Below are positions 61,964 through 64,000 of a stretch of 64,000 nucleotides of DNA, piece after piece. The position numbers and the translations under genes are program-made. This DNA is from Agapetus fuscipes (lineage: Eukaryota; Arthropoda; Insecta; Trichoptera; Glossosomatidae). The notes under the pieces are model-generated. The model saw nothing but the letters and a program-made list of their open reading frames with translations, was not told where the DNA came from and did not search any database. The stretch is taken from positions 1,550,001 to 1,614,000 of the forward strand of contig OX637363.1 in the NCBI GenBank assembly GCA_951799405.1, written 5' to 3'. Numbering within the stretch: the first letter of the stretch is position 1; every line of letters begins with the position of its first letter.

Positions 61964-62261
61964 ACACCCAATTATAGCACATGCCATAGTCTTTAAATAA
62001 TGTCTTTTTCTTGTAAAATTCGTAAATATTATCGATCACAAGATTTATACTGCATGCGTCTATGTTCGGACTGCTCCAGGCATGGTACGTACGCGGCAAT
62101 GCTGCCATTTTTCTAGAAACATTTTTACATTCGTCCGACTTTTTTTTGTACACATGGAAATGCAACTGTGAAGTAGGTACTTTGTTCTCTTTCTTACTAA
62201 TGACCATTTTCGTAAGTAGCTTGAAGCATATATATGTTATTTGTATTGTCTATTTTCGTTA

Positions 62262-62548
62262 TGGGGCTTCCACACGCTTGCCAACCCATCACAAGTCAAG
62301 CGCACAGTGTGTCGTCTAGAACATGCTAGCTGGACAAAATTTTGTCTAATGGACTAATTTTGTCCAGCTAGCATGTTCTAGACGACACACTGCACACTTG
62401 GCTTGTAGCTAAGCGCACAGTGTGTCGTCTAGAACATGCTAGCTGGACAAAATTAGTCCATTAGACAAATTTTTGTCCAGCCAGCATGTTCTAGACGACA
62501 CACTGTGCGCTTGACTTGTGATGGGTTGGCAAGCGTGTGGAAGCCCCA
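62262..62548. mobile_element. M5 MITE with duplicated palindromic core, TTA duplication
   Basis: TTA at 62259-62261 and 62549-62551. Ends tggggcttccacacgcttgc and gcaagcgtgtggaagcccca. Inside, the block gcgcacagtgtgtcgtctag through acatgctagctggacaaaat occurs four times in alternating orientation: two complete inner palindromes, split by ggcttgtagctaag. Confidence 0.85.
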
Positions 62549-62694
62549 TTAAATTAATTTCTAGTCCACAGATATTATAAGTCAATGGTAAACACAGTAA
62601 AGTACTAGAACAGAGTGGTCAGTTTTAAAACAAATTAAATATATAAATATATTTTTTATTTAATTTTTTTGTTATTGTTAATTGTTTTTTCCTT

Positions 62695-62915
62695 GTTATG
62701 GTCCTTGAGTTATAGGCTGCTATAAAGCTGACCACCCATGCTGTAAAAAATAGTTCAGCTTGACAATTCCCCCCCTGTTTCAGGGAAGGTTGGCAACAGT
62801 TACAGGGTGTATGCTAATTTGAGATCCGGGTTTTTATATTGTAAGCCCACATGCGGCATGTTTAAGCGCGAACTTATACACGTCTGCTTGTGAAAATGCA
62901 TTTAATGTTAACCCT
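62695..62915 (+). mobile_element. SINE-A, tail missing
   Basis: atggtccttgagttataggc to tgcttgtgaaaatgcattta; stops before tctttgcaactt. Confidence 0.75.
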
Positions 62916-62924
62916 TATTTATAT

Positions 62925-63228
62925 AATAATATTAGGCTGATTTATTTGGTGAGCGCTGTTTTTGGGTGTATCACACCTCAAGACCCCTCTGCGAGCTTGG
63001 TCGTCGCTGTAGAAATCACCAATTCTCAAGCAACACCCAGTTGTTGTAAGGTTGGATGGACCTTTCATTGACCGGTCTTTGGTAAAGGTTTATAAATTTT
63101 TCAACCCAGCGAAGAGCACATTTGGAAATATAAATTGTAAATTTTTGTGCTCCGCCGGGATTCGAATCCACAACCTTCCATTTACGAGTCCAAAGTGTTG
63201 CTACTGCACTACGGACCAGCCGAAAAAT
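62925..63228 (-). mobile_element. SINE-1 with L2-like tail
   Basis: Complete from ataataatattaggctgatt to the head end ctacggaccagcc. Confidence 0.85.
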
Positions 63229-63639
63229 GTTACATACTTAGATTAGATTAGATAACTGAATTAGATTAGGATGGATTCAGCTGATTTTGATGCCTGACAT
63301 CGCATGCATCTTGCCGACATGTTTGTCATTGAAGCGCTTGATTTGTATGGATTATCTCATTCCTAAGCCCACATTTGTCCTTTGAGTGTACCGGACAGTC
63401 TCCATGACGTTGGGCATCACTATTAATCACCATGTTAGGAGACGTGAGGTCCCTGCGCACGTGGGCAGCCTCTAGGAAACTGCGCAGCTCACAAGGAAAA
63501 ACTAATATATATTAATATTCATATCGACCCACCTGTTTGCCCTACATCTAACAAATCACTAACGTATATATTGTGACGATTATTTTTGCATATCACTTTG
63601 TTTCCGGTCTGCTCATTGCCATATGAAATGATGATGATG
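63229..63639. other. No gene seen
   Basis: A scrap of SINE-A tail at 63237-63255; otherwise unique-looking DNA. Confidence 0.35.
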
Positions 63640-64000
63640 AGTTGATGACTTCTTTATAGCGCCGTTTCGTGATGTAGTCACTCAAAGGGCGTTTGTGCAA
63701 ATGATGCCAAAAATTTGCTTGTTTTCAGTGCTTTCCGGAACTTTCTATGGTCCTCTAGCTCTCTTACATGATGTGGCAGGTGGTTTCAGGCCAGAGGACC
63801 AGCAATTGCAAATGCACGCTCTCCAAACATTGTGTTAACTCTTCTTATTGGTTCTTCAATCTTTGATTTGGCTCCAGTTTCAGCCGAGCGCAGTGTTAGG
63901 CTTTTTTTGCCGAGGGTGACTGGTTTGATTAATTCAGGGAGATATTCGGGTGTTTTCCAAATAGAGCTTTGTGGACCATCGTGCACACTTTGAACTCGAT
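63640..64000 (-). pseudogene. L2/CR1-like LINE C-terminus
   Basis: Tail (ATC)n at 63625-63645, then on minus a decayed FRKALKTSKF, AFAIAGPLA, IEEPIRRVNTMFGERAF and YLPELIKPVTLGKKSLTLRS. Close relative of 11622-11940. A stop splits the GPLA.NHLPHHV stretch at about 63790. Runs off the window end. Confidence 0.75.

Larger units (their letters stand above)
61430..62610 (-). mobile_element. THAP-exon DNA element with three insertions
   Basis: Collinear, reversed, with 53744-54272 after removal of a MITE (61515-61750), a SINE-2 3' scrap (61866-61963) and the M5 MITE (62262-62548). The THAP-like exon start MACAIIGCK is on minus at 61987 and is broken by the SINE-2 scrap. Confidence 0.65.

Overview
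This 64 kb window reads as AT-rich animal DNA made almost entirely of transposable elements. I found no host gene. Every open frame of any length that I can explain belongs to a retrotransposon or DNA transposon, and most are broken. The mix (non-LTR elements with very short tandem tails, several tRNA-derived SINEs, many palindromic MITEs, frequent TAGGTAGGTACC-like words) suggests an insect, most likely a lepidopteran. That taxonomic call is inference; no host gene confirms it.

Main families, with names coined here. LINE-A (best copy 18010-20573, minus; tail AGATT-like). LINE-B (best copy 7055-9129, minus; tail GTTACA-like). LINE-C (10528-11622, minus, in pieces; tail ACAAG-like). RTE-like C-terminal fragments (3346-3705, 22760-23060, 38507-38995, 41956-42070). 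L2/CR1-like 3' ends (6490-9410, 11622-11940, 17479-17800, 60804-61024, 63640-64000). SINE-A is a roughly 260 bp unit present about forty times, whole or partial; it is identical in kind to the end of the LINE-A 3' UTR. SINE-1 has a tRNA-like head with boxes TAGTCCAGTGG and GGTTCGAATCCC. SINE-2 has a second tRNA-like head (TAGCTCAGTTGGTAGA). SINE-3 has a class II (Leu/Ser-like) tRNA head. There are also a Copia-like 3' LTR end at 1-290, a solo LTR with internal tandem repeats (25904-26760), a hAT element with an 8 bp target duplication (46962-48019), a THAP-exon element (53744-54272 and 61430-62610), and at least nine MITE or foldback families.

Layout. 1-6.4 kb: LTR end, SINE-2, SINE-3, LINE-A end, RTE piece and poorly assignable AT-rich DNA. 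6.5-9.4 kb: L2-like copy with LINE-B nested inside. 10.5-12.3 kb: LINE-C with SINE-A and SINE-1 inserted, then an L2-like end and a triplicated SINE-1 head. 13-17.8 kb: SINE-A copies and LINE-B/L2 ends. 18-23.6 kb: the longest LINE-A copy, MITEs, a composite SINE, RTE and LINE-A pieces. 24-36 kb: palindromic MITEs, the solo LTR, composite SINEs and two 5S-tRNA composite SINEs. 37-46.6 kb: a perfect 197 bp palindrome, a chimeric LINE frame and a MITE cluster in which two MITEs sit at mirror-image sites of a third. 46.9-64 kb: hAT nest, more composite SINEs, a retroposed hairpin, the THAP element and a MITE with a duplicated palindromic core.

The most interesting system is the modular SINE built around SINE-1. 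After one fixed junction (gacgaccaagctcg) three different 3' modules follow at different loci: an L2-like LINE tail, an unrelated poly-A tail, or a complete SINE-2. At two loci a 5S rRNA-like 120 nt module is fused in front of the tRNA head. Coordinates of degenerate copies are good to about 5-20 bases; target duplications are given where I could read them.
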